This document shows, piece after piece, positions 48,826 through 59,900 of a stretch of DNA of 64,000 bases. The notes below the pieces were generated by a model. It saw nothing but the letters and a program-made list of their open reading frames with translations. It had not been told where the DNA came from and made no database searches. Position 1 is the stretch's first letter; each line of letters opens with the position of its first letter. The position numbers and the translations under genes are program-made. The stretch comes from Gymnopilus junonius. Lineage: Eukaryota; Basidiomycota; Agaricomycetes; Agaricales; Galerinaceae. The DNA lies in the NCBI GenBank assembly GCA_015501075.1, contig JADNYJ010000197.1:1-64000 (forward strand). Direction: 5' to 3'.

Positions 48826-49356
48826 TTAGGCGCATGTAACGGAGTTGACGAGCCAGTTCGCAGCGATGCCGGTTTCGGTCTGGCCGACCCAACCTTCGAT
48901 ATCAGAAGCAGTTTGCGCAGCGGTCAAGCCATCGGCAGAAATGGTGTCGACGACGGTGTAAGTACCATCGGCGTTCTGGGTGAAAGAGGAACCGAGTTGC
49001 TGTATGAGCAAGGTATCAGCATCAATGTTCAGATTAATTACGAGAATGTGAACGGGTAAAGTTCTAAAGAAGGACGCAATTACCTCGATACTAGACCCAG
49101 TTTCTCCGGAGAGGGCACGGCCAATGACTAGAAAATATACACGCGTTAGTTTCTCGTTAAAGACCCGATTTCAGAGAAAGAAATACCCACCGAAGTTGAA
49201 CTCCGCGACGAGGTTAGTGCTCGGGTCTACTGAAGGACTAGGGGTGAGCACGAGAGTGCAAGTAGCAGCGTCATCGCGCTTGGCAACTATGGCAGAGGCA
49301 GAGGCCACGGCGACAGCAGCGATGGCGACGAAGACTTTGGTGAGCTTGAACTGCAT
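48826..49356 (-). CDS. Small secreted protein, paralogue B
   Basis: Minus-strand exons 49191-49356, 49084-49127 and 48826-48999 have the same lengths as in A (166, 44, 174 nt), giving 127 residues. Signal peptide MQFKLTKVFVAIAAVAVASA, then AIVAKRDDAA with the same Lys-Arg processing site, two cysteines and a C-terminal NSVTCA. Differences from A lie mostly in the signal peptide and in exon 2 (SGETGSSIE in place of ALETGAGIE). TATA box on the minus strand at 49458-49464. Intact, so probably expressed. Confidence 0.9.
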
Positions 49357-49457
49357 GTTGGAAGATGAAGTTGTTTTGAGAAGCTGGGTATTTTTGCTTG
49401 AATTGCTGTAAAGAACTGGTTGAGTGCTATGGGACACTACAGGATATATTGGCTACC

Positions 49458-49464
49458 TTTTATA
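49458..49464 (-). promoter_or_regulatory. TATA box of secreted protein B
   Basis: TATAAAA on the minus strand, about 100 nt before the ATG. Confidence 0.6.
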
Positions 49465-49900
49465 CATCTTTAGAGACGGTAAGTTAAGCCCGTAAAATGA
49501 GAAGACCACCTCATGTTGGTCCACCTTTCGCATACTGATGACTACTGTGCCGATGAAAATAAATGTGCACCGCTCTCACGTTCGCGTTTTCCCAATATGC
49601 TTGAGTCGAAGAGGCATGGGATATAACGGGACCCTTGGGCAGAACATTAATCAGGCTTCGGCGTAACCGGTGGGTGCGTTTCTAGAACAAGTTCTTGTCC
49701 CACCCGCATTACACTTACTTGGCCACCTGACTCTAATAGACTCGTTTTTATCATTAAAATTTAACGTGCTCGTTACATCTGGCGCAAATTTCACACATCC
49801 TTTTTAGTTGCTTCTCTGAAGGATATAACTTGAGCTTTTTGATGATTTTCCAGCTTTCCAGAATATCCACTGCCCAAATTCAGGAGCGCGACGCGTGTGT

Positions 49901-49912
49901 GCTATTAATAGC
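49901..49912. promoter_or_regulatory. Palindrome upstream of secreted protein B
   Basis: GCTATTAATAGC next to ACGCGTGT, about 545 nt before the ATG. Confidence 0.55.
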
Positions 49913-50894
49913 CCTCGAACCGATCATCCAACTTGCCCAATTGATGGCAAGAGACGCTGAGAATCATCAAGCTCGCTTGGCATCCTCATGAAACGCGGCC
50001 GACCCTCCTTACGGGGTTTACGATTCTAAATTGGGCATTTTCACTCGTGACTTGGCTGCGTCCTTGTATTCTTTTTGGAAAATAGGGCGTTACCAACCTA
50101 CTACCCTCATGTTGAATGTCGAAAGACGTTTCATAGGTTCCATTCCATCAGGGATCTCGACTCTTGAGCCTTGTGCTTCTTCGTTTCTTCGATATTTTGG
50201 TGTCACGCCTGACGTCGACCTAGGAATGTTGAGAAATTCATGTCACTGTCGGGGAAATGCTCCACAAGTTGTCAATAGATCGCGATATAATTCAGCTGTG
50301 TAGGTATTTTCGGATTTTCGTTGGGTTGGCATGTATGTAGAGGGCATGAAATGCGCTTTGCATTCTAAAGATTGGGACCAGAGCAAATGTTTTAATATGG
50401 CAGGTATGGTGCACGTCAACTCAGAAACAATGTTTTGATCAAAGCAAATTAGTCGGGCATGCAAACTGCAACATCGCACGCGCATTGGAGCGGTCAGTTA
50501 CTAATACCGTAGGCTGTCATGTATTATCGACGGCACTTAGACCAAATGCGGGATCGCTCGGCGATTACGTGAATAAAGTCTGGAAGAAACTTATGTACGG
50601 CTAAGGTGAATTGCTGAAAAAATGCGGCTTATTGCTTTGGATGCGAGTCAAATTTTTGCAGAAAGCGGTTAAACGCCTGGTAAAGATTTACGGCATGATC
50701 AGGGTTTAAAACACAAGTATGACAAGGAATTTGAGATAGCACGAATAATCATCAATCCAAGTCAAGAGTAAAACAACTATTTTTTTGTAGATTTTGTTAA
50801 GTAAGTATTGTTCACAACACTCTTGCTATCTTTCTCGAACCAATGAACAGTTGCATCCAAAATAAAGCCTTGAACGAGGCGGCCCCTCCAAAGC

Positions 50895-51417
50895 TTAGGC
50901 GCAAGTCGCTGAGTCGACGAGCCAGTTTGCAGCGATGCCAGTCTTGGTCTGACCGGCCCAGTCTTCGATGTCAGAGGCGGTCTGAGCGGCGGTCAATCCA
51001 TCAGCAGAGATGGTGTCTGTGACGGTGTATGTACTGTCTGCATTCTGGGTGAAAGAAGAGCCAAGTTGCTACAGAGAAGAGATATCAGCATAAAACGTTT
51101 TACGAGAAGACCCCAAAGGCGAGCAGGAAATTTCTCAAGGAGCGTGCAATTACCTCAATACCACTTCCAGTCTCGAGGGCGAGAGCACGGCCGATGACTA
51201 GGAAAAAAATATTACGTCAATAGCCTAATTTGTTTAGAAAAAGCAGCATACCAAAGTTGAACTCTGCGACGAGGTCAGTGCTTGGGTCGACCGGGGCACT
51301 AGGGATGAGCACGAGAGTGCAAGTCGCAGCGTCATCGCGCTTGGCAACGATGGCAGAGGCAGAGGCCACGGCGATGCCAGCGAGGGCGACGAGGACTTTG
51401 GTGAGCTTGAACTGCAT
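50895..51417 (-). CDS. Small secreted protein, paralogue C
   Basis: Minus-strand exons 51252-51417, 51154-51197 and 50895-51068, again 166, 44 and 174 nt, for 127 residues. Signal peptide MQFKLTKVLVALAGIAVASA, Lys-Arg site (AIVAKRDDAA), both cysteines kept, C-terminus DSATCA. Nearest copy is B, its tandem partner. TATA box at 51509-51515 on the minus strand. Confidence 0.9.
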
Positions 51418-51508
51418 GTTGAAATGTGGAGTTGTGTTAAGAAACTGGGTGATTTGTTGAATAGAACTGTTTGAGTGCTCTGGGACATTTGTGAATCAAT
51501 CGCCCAGC

Positions 51509-51515
51509 TTTTATA
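51509..51515 (-). promoter_or_regulatory. TATA box of secreted protein C
   Basis: TATAAAA on the minus strand, about 95 nt before the ATG. Confidence 0.6.
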
Positions 51516-51928
51516 CCTCTTTAGAGACGGTAAGTTTAGTCCGTGCAGTGATGATGCCTGCTAATCTTTGCTCACATCTTTACTTAGTGGTCATTAGAGT
51601 GCCGAAGGCAAGCAAGTCGCGTTTCTCACAGGTTCGCATTTTTCCATTGCACGTTAGTCAAGAAGAGACCAAATACTGTGAAATTATTAGCGTGTGCGTT
51701 GGTCATGTGTTAGTTTAGGCCATAGATGAGTTTTAGGCTGTTTCGAGTCCTTTAACTGCGTCTTTGGTTTCATTATTTGAATTGTATTTATTTTTCATAA
51801 AAGCACCCACTTCACCCCTCTAACTTTTGCTGGACTCCATGCACCCCGCCACTCTTGTGAAGCAATTCGGCCGGGTGTATATTATCGTGTAGGATTTCTC
51901 GGGTCAGGATCTAAGAAATACGACGCGT

Positions 51929-51944
51929 GTACTATTAATAGTAC
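51929..51944. promoter_or_regulatory. 16-nt palindrome upstream of secreted protein C
   Basis: GTACTATTAATAGTAC, fully self-complementary and differing from the A/B dyad on both arms at once. Preceded by ACGCGT. Confidence 0.6.
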
Positions 51945-52409
51945 TACCTACCGCCTGACCCAATCAATCCACCAACAGACGCTGACATCAAATCCGCTTG
52001 GCACATTTTTGAAACGCCGTGAAAGTGATCCCAGAGTAAATCAATCCCATTTAGGTGTGTCTCTGGTACCAAAAATAGGTAAGCACACCTGTGGCTCTGC
52101 CTACGCCCTTGTATTCTGTTTGGAAAGTGTAGGGCTTTGCTGGCCACCTACCCTCGACCTCTCTCGACGAATTAAACAGAGGCGTTTCACGAGGTGCATT
52201 CCATCAAACTGCTAGTCCGCTTGCTTCTTCCATTATCCTGTTTCTTTGATAATATACTCACCATCTTTCTGGAAACCTTGGTGAGAAAGGCCGTTTACCC
52301 CCGGACGCGCGCAAGCACCATGTCGCGGCTATATTGCCGTGTTCGTCTCTCAATGGATAATAAAAATTTTAAGTTCTAAGAAACCCGAAAAATAATGAAC
52401 AGATACCGA

Positions 52410-53330
52410 CTATTGCCGGACTATTGGCCGAACAGAATCCGACTTTCCAGTTTTATTCGCATACCTCTGGAAGAGTTTCAATAAAAGCGAAGAATTAACC
52501 AGATATTGCTTCAGAAAAGAAGAGCTATTACAATACAAAATGCTGTAGAAACCAATCAGAAAACTCACCATCACCAAAATAGTGGCAATATTTATTGCCG
52601 GCCCACTGGACTTTGTGATAGCATCCCCGAAATTAGTCATTAGGCTAAAGAGGAAAGGCTGGCAATGGGCGCTGGCCAATTGGGAAGGCCCTTATAGGGT
52701 ACAGATGGTTGAGGATAAGCATTTAGAGAGTTGGAATAGTCGTGGTAAGGATTAAGAACGTGACTGGGATGACAGGAACTGTAACCTTCAAAGAGGAAAC
52801 AAGCAGGAAGTCCTTCAATCCCACAAAGAAAAGCGCAAGCGCCAAGTGGAGGTAGGGATGGGAAGATTTGCGGGACATACCACACATCCACACATTCTCC
52901 ACGCACTTGAACACTGCAAACTTTGTTTGGAAGAGAGGGTGCTTGACTTTTTTTATGCTCTCAAAGCCATTGTAGTGATGCTATGCTGAGCGCTGCGGTG
53001 AGGCTGAGCACAAGGCTTATGAACCCAAGGGCTTGATCCGGATTAACAATGGGGTTATTGGGCCGGAAAATGATGTTGGGTCCATTGGTCTGGAAAGGGG
53101 GAGGTGTCGCTGAGTCGCTTATCCAGTCGCGTGGCGATGCAGGCAAGCAAACCTATCATAATTTCATTTTGATAGAGTTGAAGGCCTGGGTATGACACGA
53201 AAACGAAGGTGGTTATCATGTCAGAGAAAAGATTTACCTGACATTCAATGAGCAAGAGCTTGCAGAGTTCACGAAGATTAAAAGACTCTGGACTTCATCC
53301 TCTACGGCCACGAATCGCATTGATCGCGGT
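52410..53330 (-). pseudogene. DUF6535-like membrane protein relic
   Basis: Minus-strand blocks in order: a helix-rich segment with LGFISLVLSLTAALSIASLQW, then CVENVWMCGMSRKS, LHLALALFFVGLKDFLL, and a final PYKGLPNW segment. These match the layout I recall for the agaric DUF6535 family of multi-helix proteins. Blocks lie in different frames, separated by stops rather than clear introns, and the N-terminus is poor. Treated as a broken member. Confidence 0.5.
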
Positions 53331-53947
53331 CTTTCTCGAGTAGTGGCTTGAGAAGGCTCTGCCAATAGTTTCCTTTGCTTGTAACGGGGTATTGGTATGG
53401 GTCACAGCATTGCCGTTTCTTGAAAGTTGGATGTCGTTCGTTAGATTGGTACAGGATGGCCTTTCTAAACTGCTCGAAAGACCGTGGGCTTTGTGTTAAT
53501 CTTGCTTTTACCGATCAACCCGCTAAACATCTTGGGCCATCAGGCTTCAGTATAACGAATGAGGAAGAGAGAATATTTACTTGGATAAGTAGCAGACGAA
53601 TAGGATGGAATCTGGGTAGCAGGCAGATTGTTGAAGTAAATTCGGGCAGTGTCACTGAGAACTTAGTGCCGAGATAATAAACTGCAGTGATGTAGGCAGA
53701 GAGAGTGACTTCAGCCCTGACGCCTCGATGAACGGGAAGTACTGAAGATTAGATAGTAAAGAAAGAAGTCTGAACTTTGAGCTTAGTCTGCTTGTACTTG
53801 TGTACGCGTTGTATGCACCGATTGACCTTCAATCAATTGATGAATTCCTTGGACTTTCAAAGACTACTCTGGTATTTTTTACTCATTTTCTTATCTTTCC
53901 CTTCCTGCTAGGCCGCGCCTCTTGACGCGCGTCGGAAGACGCGCAAT
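53331..53947. other. Promoter region of chromatin-type gene
   Basis: A plus-strand frame at 53375-53677 has no motif. The last 100 nt are pyrimidine-rich just before the ATG at 53948. Confidence 0.35.
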
Positions 53948-56900
53948 ATGGACAAGAGATTTAATCTGAACAATTACAGACCTGCTGGACAGCGCCGTGC
54001 GGAGGCTTCAGGTGCCGAAGGAGCAGGGACGAGTCAGCAACAACCACAGCGAGTGTCTGATCTAAAGCAAAGCGTCAGGGCACCCTCAACAAATTTTTCA
54101 GCAAAGCGAGCCAATGCTGGAGCAAGGCCGCGTACTTTTATGAGTCCAAGGCCCCCTACCCGTGCTCCTCAGCTTACAACTGTCTCACAAACTCCTCGAA
54201 TCAATGTTACCGCGCCGCGTCCTGCTACTGGTGCTGGTGCTGGTTCGAGCAATATACTGAAGAGTCCTTTTGTGAGGGTTAAATCACCTTCAAAGTTCAA
54301 GCTTGAGAACTCGACTTCTTCCGCGTCATCGCAGGCTACCACTGCCAGTGTCACTGCTCCAAAGATCCGGACAAACGGGTTAGCGAGGCAGATCATTCCC
54401 AGCAATAATGCCACCCCAGGTCAAGCTGTTAGCAACACTGATCCACGGCAGCCGAGCAGTCCAATGTCTGTAACTGATTATGAACTGACAGCAGAAGAGT
54501 TGAGTAACCTTGTCGCAGTGCCCGAGCCGCAGCGTTGTTATGACTGGTAATATCGACATCCTTCTTATTGATTTTTTCCTTTTCTTACACTTAGGTACAT
54601 ATCATAGGATGAAAACCATGTTCGTCGCCAAAGAAAACGCAGAAGTGCAACAAACTGTCGTTTGGAACCTCTACAACCAATGCTTTCTTCAACACAAATC
54701 TCGGTATAAGCTTCTCTCCGCCACCGAGGTCCTTAACAACTTCTTCCGTGTCTTTCCAGAAGCTCTGCTCAAATCCAGCGCTGACCGTTTTGTTGTGCAA
54801 GGGATTGCACGACGGACGGAACTCGAGTCTCCTCCGGTACTCAACAGACCCGTTTCTCAACCTTTTCCCATTCCCTTTCCTGCTGTCCAGCGAAATCACG
54901 AAAGAATGGCTGTCGTTAATGGTCTACGAGCATCCAGACTCAACAACGTTGGTGGGGATGTCCCTGCTTCCCCAAGTGAACTTACATTCTTCAGTAGCAA
55001 TTACAATGGCCCCAACCTTCAAGCTGTACAACAGGGAACTCCACCTCCTAATAATAACGTTTTATATGCATCTACAAGCTCGAATGGCTCAAATTCTGGA
55101 TTTTCACTCAATGGAAGTAGAACTACAATCGGGAGAAGAAGCTCTACACCTATAACGGCCATCAACCCTGGCCGTACTGTTTACTCCTCCACTCCTCTTT
55201 CTGCACCCATCCTTAATTCAAGCGTTCCAACTGCTGCTACAGGAGCTTCTGGATCCATTGGCATGGATGACGTTGCAAATCGCGTGTTGGAGCTCGTCCG
55301 GCCTGTGATTGAGCAAATTAGTGAGAAGATGCGAAAATCTGTTTTGGAAAGGCTAGATGAGGGGTTTGGCACGTTGGGAAAAGATAAGGGGAAGGGGAAG
55401 GACCGTGCGATGGACATTGACGAGGAGAAGCACGAGGCGGAGGACATGGACATTATCGATTCATCAGCAGAGAAAGAACAAAATGGAAAGAAGATCATCG
55501 AAGTCCTTGGAATTCTTGTTGATCGGGTGAAAGACATGGGAAGGGACGTGAAGAATATCGGAAATGATCTACATACCATGAAGATCGTTCTTGGTATCCC
55601 TCGCGCTCTTGGTGTCGATAATGGTGGCGGCGGAAATGGACCATTTGCCCTTGCTGGTAGGAAGAGGCGCAGAAATGGACCAGACGATGAAATAGAGGAG
55701 ATCACTGAGCTGGGTTCGGCCCGACAGGTTCCATTTGAAGTAAAGCCTGGAAAAAGCGTGTTAGAGCGTCTGGAAAGCATTGAGATGGATGTTCAGGAGT
55801 GGTTGGAGAGAGCTAGGGATCCGATGGCTGGTATAGAAGTCTATGAGCAGGATGTTCCCCGTTATAACGCTGGCGATCCTGACACTGAAAGGCAGGAAGG
55901 TAGTGTTCGCATTCACTACCTCGCCTCTTCTGATCTGACGCTGATCTATATTCCTTTATTTTTTCTGTAATCCATCCAGATGCGCCTCCATCCGAGCCCG
56001 ACCCAGATTCTGTAGATGCCCAATTACAACCTCAACATAATCATTCAACACCACCTATTAGTGGTTTACCTCTCCAAATTTCAGTTACAAGCCGGCACGA
56101 GATTGGCACCAGTCCCATCCGGCTCACCAGCACACCCCCGCCTGCTCTTCAGAAGGTCGATGTAGCCATTGGCACTGCCCTTCCTCATCCATCACATTTC
56201 GAAGATGTCACGGCCCATATCCCCGCTTCTCTCCCTTCGTATGCTATTCCTATTGGGTTCAATATTTCTCCTGAAATAGCAAATAGTTTTTTGAAGGATG
56301 CCAAGATGGCGGGGAGGAAGAGCTTGCTGAAGTTGATACAGGGACAGGTACAGGGGCACGTACAAGGTCAGGGAATAATACTGCCAATGATCAGGGGGTA
56401 CGAAGGAAGCGTTATTGATGTTGACGCTGACGATGGTGAGATGCGCTCTACGGCTGGTGCAGTTGTCAGGGCTGGTGAGGTAGAGGATAGGTATGTGGTC
56501 ATGCGGGAGGTTGAAGCTGGATTACAGCTAGAACCAGAGTCAGAGCAGGAGGGTATGTTTCAGTTTCCTTGTTGGTTTTCAAAGGCAGTGCATATTCTCA
56601 GTGTGACTCCACAGCTTCGGGCGTTGAATCTCTTTCTTCGCTTTCTTCATTGACTTCGTCTGGAGGCGAAGATGATTCCGAAAGCGAGCAAGACAACGAG
56701 CAAGCTTCGGGAACTAAGGAAGGGCCTGATCCAGCTCAAGGTGAAGAAGAAGTTGGACATCGTGACCAAGAGGAGATGCAAACCCAGCCTGAGTCTGAGG
56801 AGCGACAACCACAGCCCACTATCGACTCTGATGACGAGCCTGGGGTCAAGGAAGATATCTTTGGCCCATACCGTCCGAATATGGCAAACTTCCTCTCGTC

Positions 56901-59900
56901 TACACCGGCAAGTGGCAGCGCTTCGCGGTCCGTCCAGAAGATGAAGATGAAGGCTCCAGTTGACAGTCCCACCCCCGGTCGTGCCTTCTCACCCGGTATG
57001 TCTCATTCCTTTTTCATTCACTGTGGGCTTGTGGGTGTTGGTTGTCAAAACGATGTGCTGACGGATCTTTTATCTCCTTCTCCATTCTTTTCTTTTCTTT
57101 TTGCTTCGATTTTTCTGTTCCTTTCTATCTTTGACCGCTGTTCGATGTCCACCTACTTTACGGTTCTGTGGCGTTTCGCAAATATACTCCTGGACCGGGA
57201 ACGGCGGGTTTATATTGGATACTGCTTCCTTCCATCGATCTTGTCCGGCGAATGTGACGTTGTCTTCTTTGACGTCGACCTCGACGTTTTACTTGGACCC
57301 TGAATTTGACCCTTGGGATCGTGGACATTTGCCGGCTATTTTAAATATCTAACGCGAACCTTGTCACTGACATCGTCCACACGTTCTGATCCTTGTTCTC
57401 CACTCTCGATTTGTGGCGCCACGCCATCGATGTCTTGTACTGCACATCTCGATTCAACTCCAACCCCCTCGCCGTCGATTCCGCCGCAACTTCCACCATC
57501 ACCCCCACCATCTTCCCAATCTATTCCCACGCCCCCAACGTCTTCACAAACCGCATGTCGACTTCAACCATCGCATTCTTCCAATACCAATGGATGCTTC
57601 CCCCACCCATCAACTCCACCTTCGGCACGACCACAACGCAAACGCGACCTGACCACGTCCCAAATTCTTTCTGTACTTCTGCCCACTGTCATTTGGCCGG
57701 TGCACATCGGGTACGAATTTGATCTCGACGATGTGGATGAATGCCAATCCCTGCTGGCGCGTTTGAAACCCGGTTTTGTTGACGGTGATAATGATCCATG
57801 GTTGGACCATCTCGTTCGGCCGCCAGGTCAAAGGAGGAGCGCTGATCCTGGTCCAAGCAAGCAGAGGAAGAGCGTCAGAGTGGATGAGGATGAAGACATG
57901 CATATGGCGGATGTTGAAGATGCTGCAGAGCCTTGCAGTTCTTTGAATGCTGTTAAGCCTTCGGAAGGTAGGAAGGGCAAAGAGAAGGCAACCCAGGCGG
58001 CCGGCGATGCTGAGACCGAGTCGGCATGGCCTGTCGCTTCAAGAAGACCTGCAATACTTACGAACTCGACCCCGCGGTCAAAGGCTCGTCTGCCTAGCGG
58101 AACTCGTGGTAGAGGTGGAAGTTCCAGTAACACCAACGGGAGAAATTCCTCTGGATCCGGTCGTGGTAGTGCTAGTGAAGCGTCTCCCACCTCGAAATGC
58201 ATATCCAATACCTCAAGTTCAGGCTCATTCTCGCCTGTGGACTGGACGAAGATGAAGGATGGACAGGAGGTGCAGGCCCTTAAGCTTAGTCCGAACGCGA
58301 CATTGATATTGAAGCCCGGGGATCCAAATGGTAACAGTGGTATTGCCAATTCGACAAACCCCAACCAGACTTCACCGGGAATTTCTATAGGCAGCATTAA
58401 GGACCCTCATGCCCCTGCCATGTCTCCTTCAGCCTCTCGTCAGTCCGTGATACCCCCTCAAGCGATGGTACCTAGCAGGTCTTACACCCTCCCTCCTCCA
58501 CCTGAAGGCTCAATCGCTGCTTTGCGACAGGAGACACAAGGATTGGCCTACCCGAATTCATATGTGTATGGTAGCAAGGAGGACGGCGGTGAAGAAGAGA
58601 GAGTTGAGATGGTCATTGGCGCTGATGCCGGCGAGAGGATGTTGAGCCCTGAGAGTCAGGACTCTGGAGGAGGAGGGAGACGAAGGAAAGAGAGAGGATC
58701 AACAAGCAGGATTGGAAAAAGAAGATAACAATGAAGTGGAAGATTTGCATGTGGACATGCGGGTAGAAGGATTGACTCAAGAGAAGGAGGAACGAGGCAT
58801 CCATGATCGGACTGCGGTTGCTTCAGCGTCTAAGTCTGAATCAGCCCTAACGGCTCATGCCTCAGTCAGCAGTGTCGTGGAGAGTACAACCTCAGTTTTA
58901 TCCTCCCTTCCCGCACAAATGTCCCCCGCTCGTTCACCACCACCATCACCTCAATCATCCGCAATGCAAGACACACGGTTTAGTTCGCATGCATCCTCAC
59001 CTCCCTCTGCTTCGCCTGTTCCTCCAGCAGTCGTCGATGACAATCTTTCAGAGACCATTCCTCGACAGACACTACCCGAGAAAGATCTGCTTGATTCGAA
59101 CTCGCAGTCAACATCAGGAAACCGCAGACGACGAAGCGCGCGTACAGAGTCTTGTCCTTGACGCTGTGTCACCGATGACATCTCCCGTGAAGCCTCCACT
59201 GCAAGTTTACAGCTGATGTCACTATGGTGGACGCTGACATGTCAGTCGACACCATACGCGGCCCAGATGACGATCAAAGTCGATCTCCAACTCAAGTGTG
59301 CTGACACCAAAGGCCTCCACGTCTACTTTGTCTAGTGATGAGACTATTTCGCGACCTACCGTACCAGCGTTCTCGTTACCTTCCATCGAGGTCGAAGCTG
59401 ATTTGCACCTGAACGGGGATATGGAAGTAGATGATGTTCAGGCAGATGCCCAAATCAACGGAGTTGTACCTGAAGTCGATGAAGCTGCCTGGGATCTGAT
59501 CGTAGTGGAGAATCGTCTCCACTGTTCACCTCGCCAGCGAAACCACCATACGATGATGTCAGCTGTCATGAGGAAGGTTTTTGATCTGACCTCCTCGCCT
59601 CCTAAGCCTGCAGCCGAGGCGACTCAAGGGAAAGAAATCAGGAACGGAACAAGTTATGACTGTAGAAGAAGAATCAACTACTCCTCGAGCTGTTCCAAAT
59701 ACAATAAAGAGCAACGATAAAGCAAGGGCCAGTTCTTCTCCTCGGCCTGAAAAGTATCTTCTGTGCATGCTGTACCTGATTCATTGCAGGAGTCTCCAGA
59801 AATTATTTTAATCTCTTCGGATGAGGAAGCGGAGGTCAGACCGCGCCCCAAGCCCAGGCATAAAGCCAAGAAACTCCATATTTTTGATGGTCCCGCAGAT

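Larger units (their letters stand above)
48361..50290 (-). repeat. Duplicated unit containing secreted protein B
   Basis: About 2 kb unit aligned in the same orientation with 50440-52380, offset near 2,069 bp. Shared flanking sequence includes CAGAAAGCGG and, upstream, ACGCGTGT next to the palindrome. Confidence 0.65.
50440..52380 (-). repeat. Duplicated unit containing secreted protein C
   Basis: Tandem partner of 48361-50290, diverged in flanks but well kept over coding exons and TATA region. Confidence 0.65.

Noticed and set aside
55181..55780. 199-codon minus-strand frame
   Set aside because: Antisense to a clean spliced exon of the chromatin-type gene; Ser-rich shadow.
57313..57826. 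Pro/Ser-rich frame as an N-terminal exon of a separate gene
   Set aside because: In this stretch another frame has much better codon bias, and splicing from 56995 to 57827 is in phase with the downstream frame. Kept only as an alternative.
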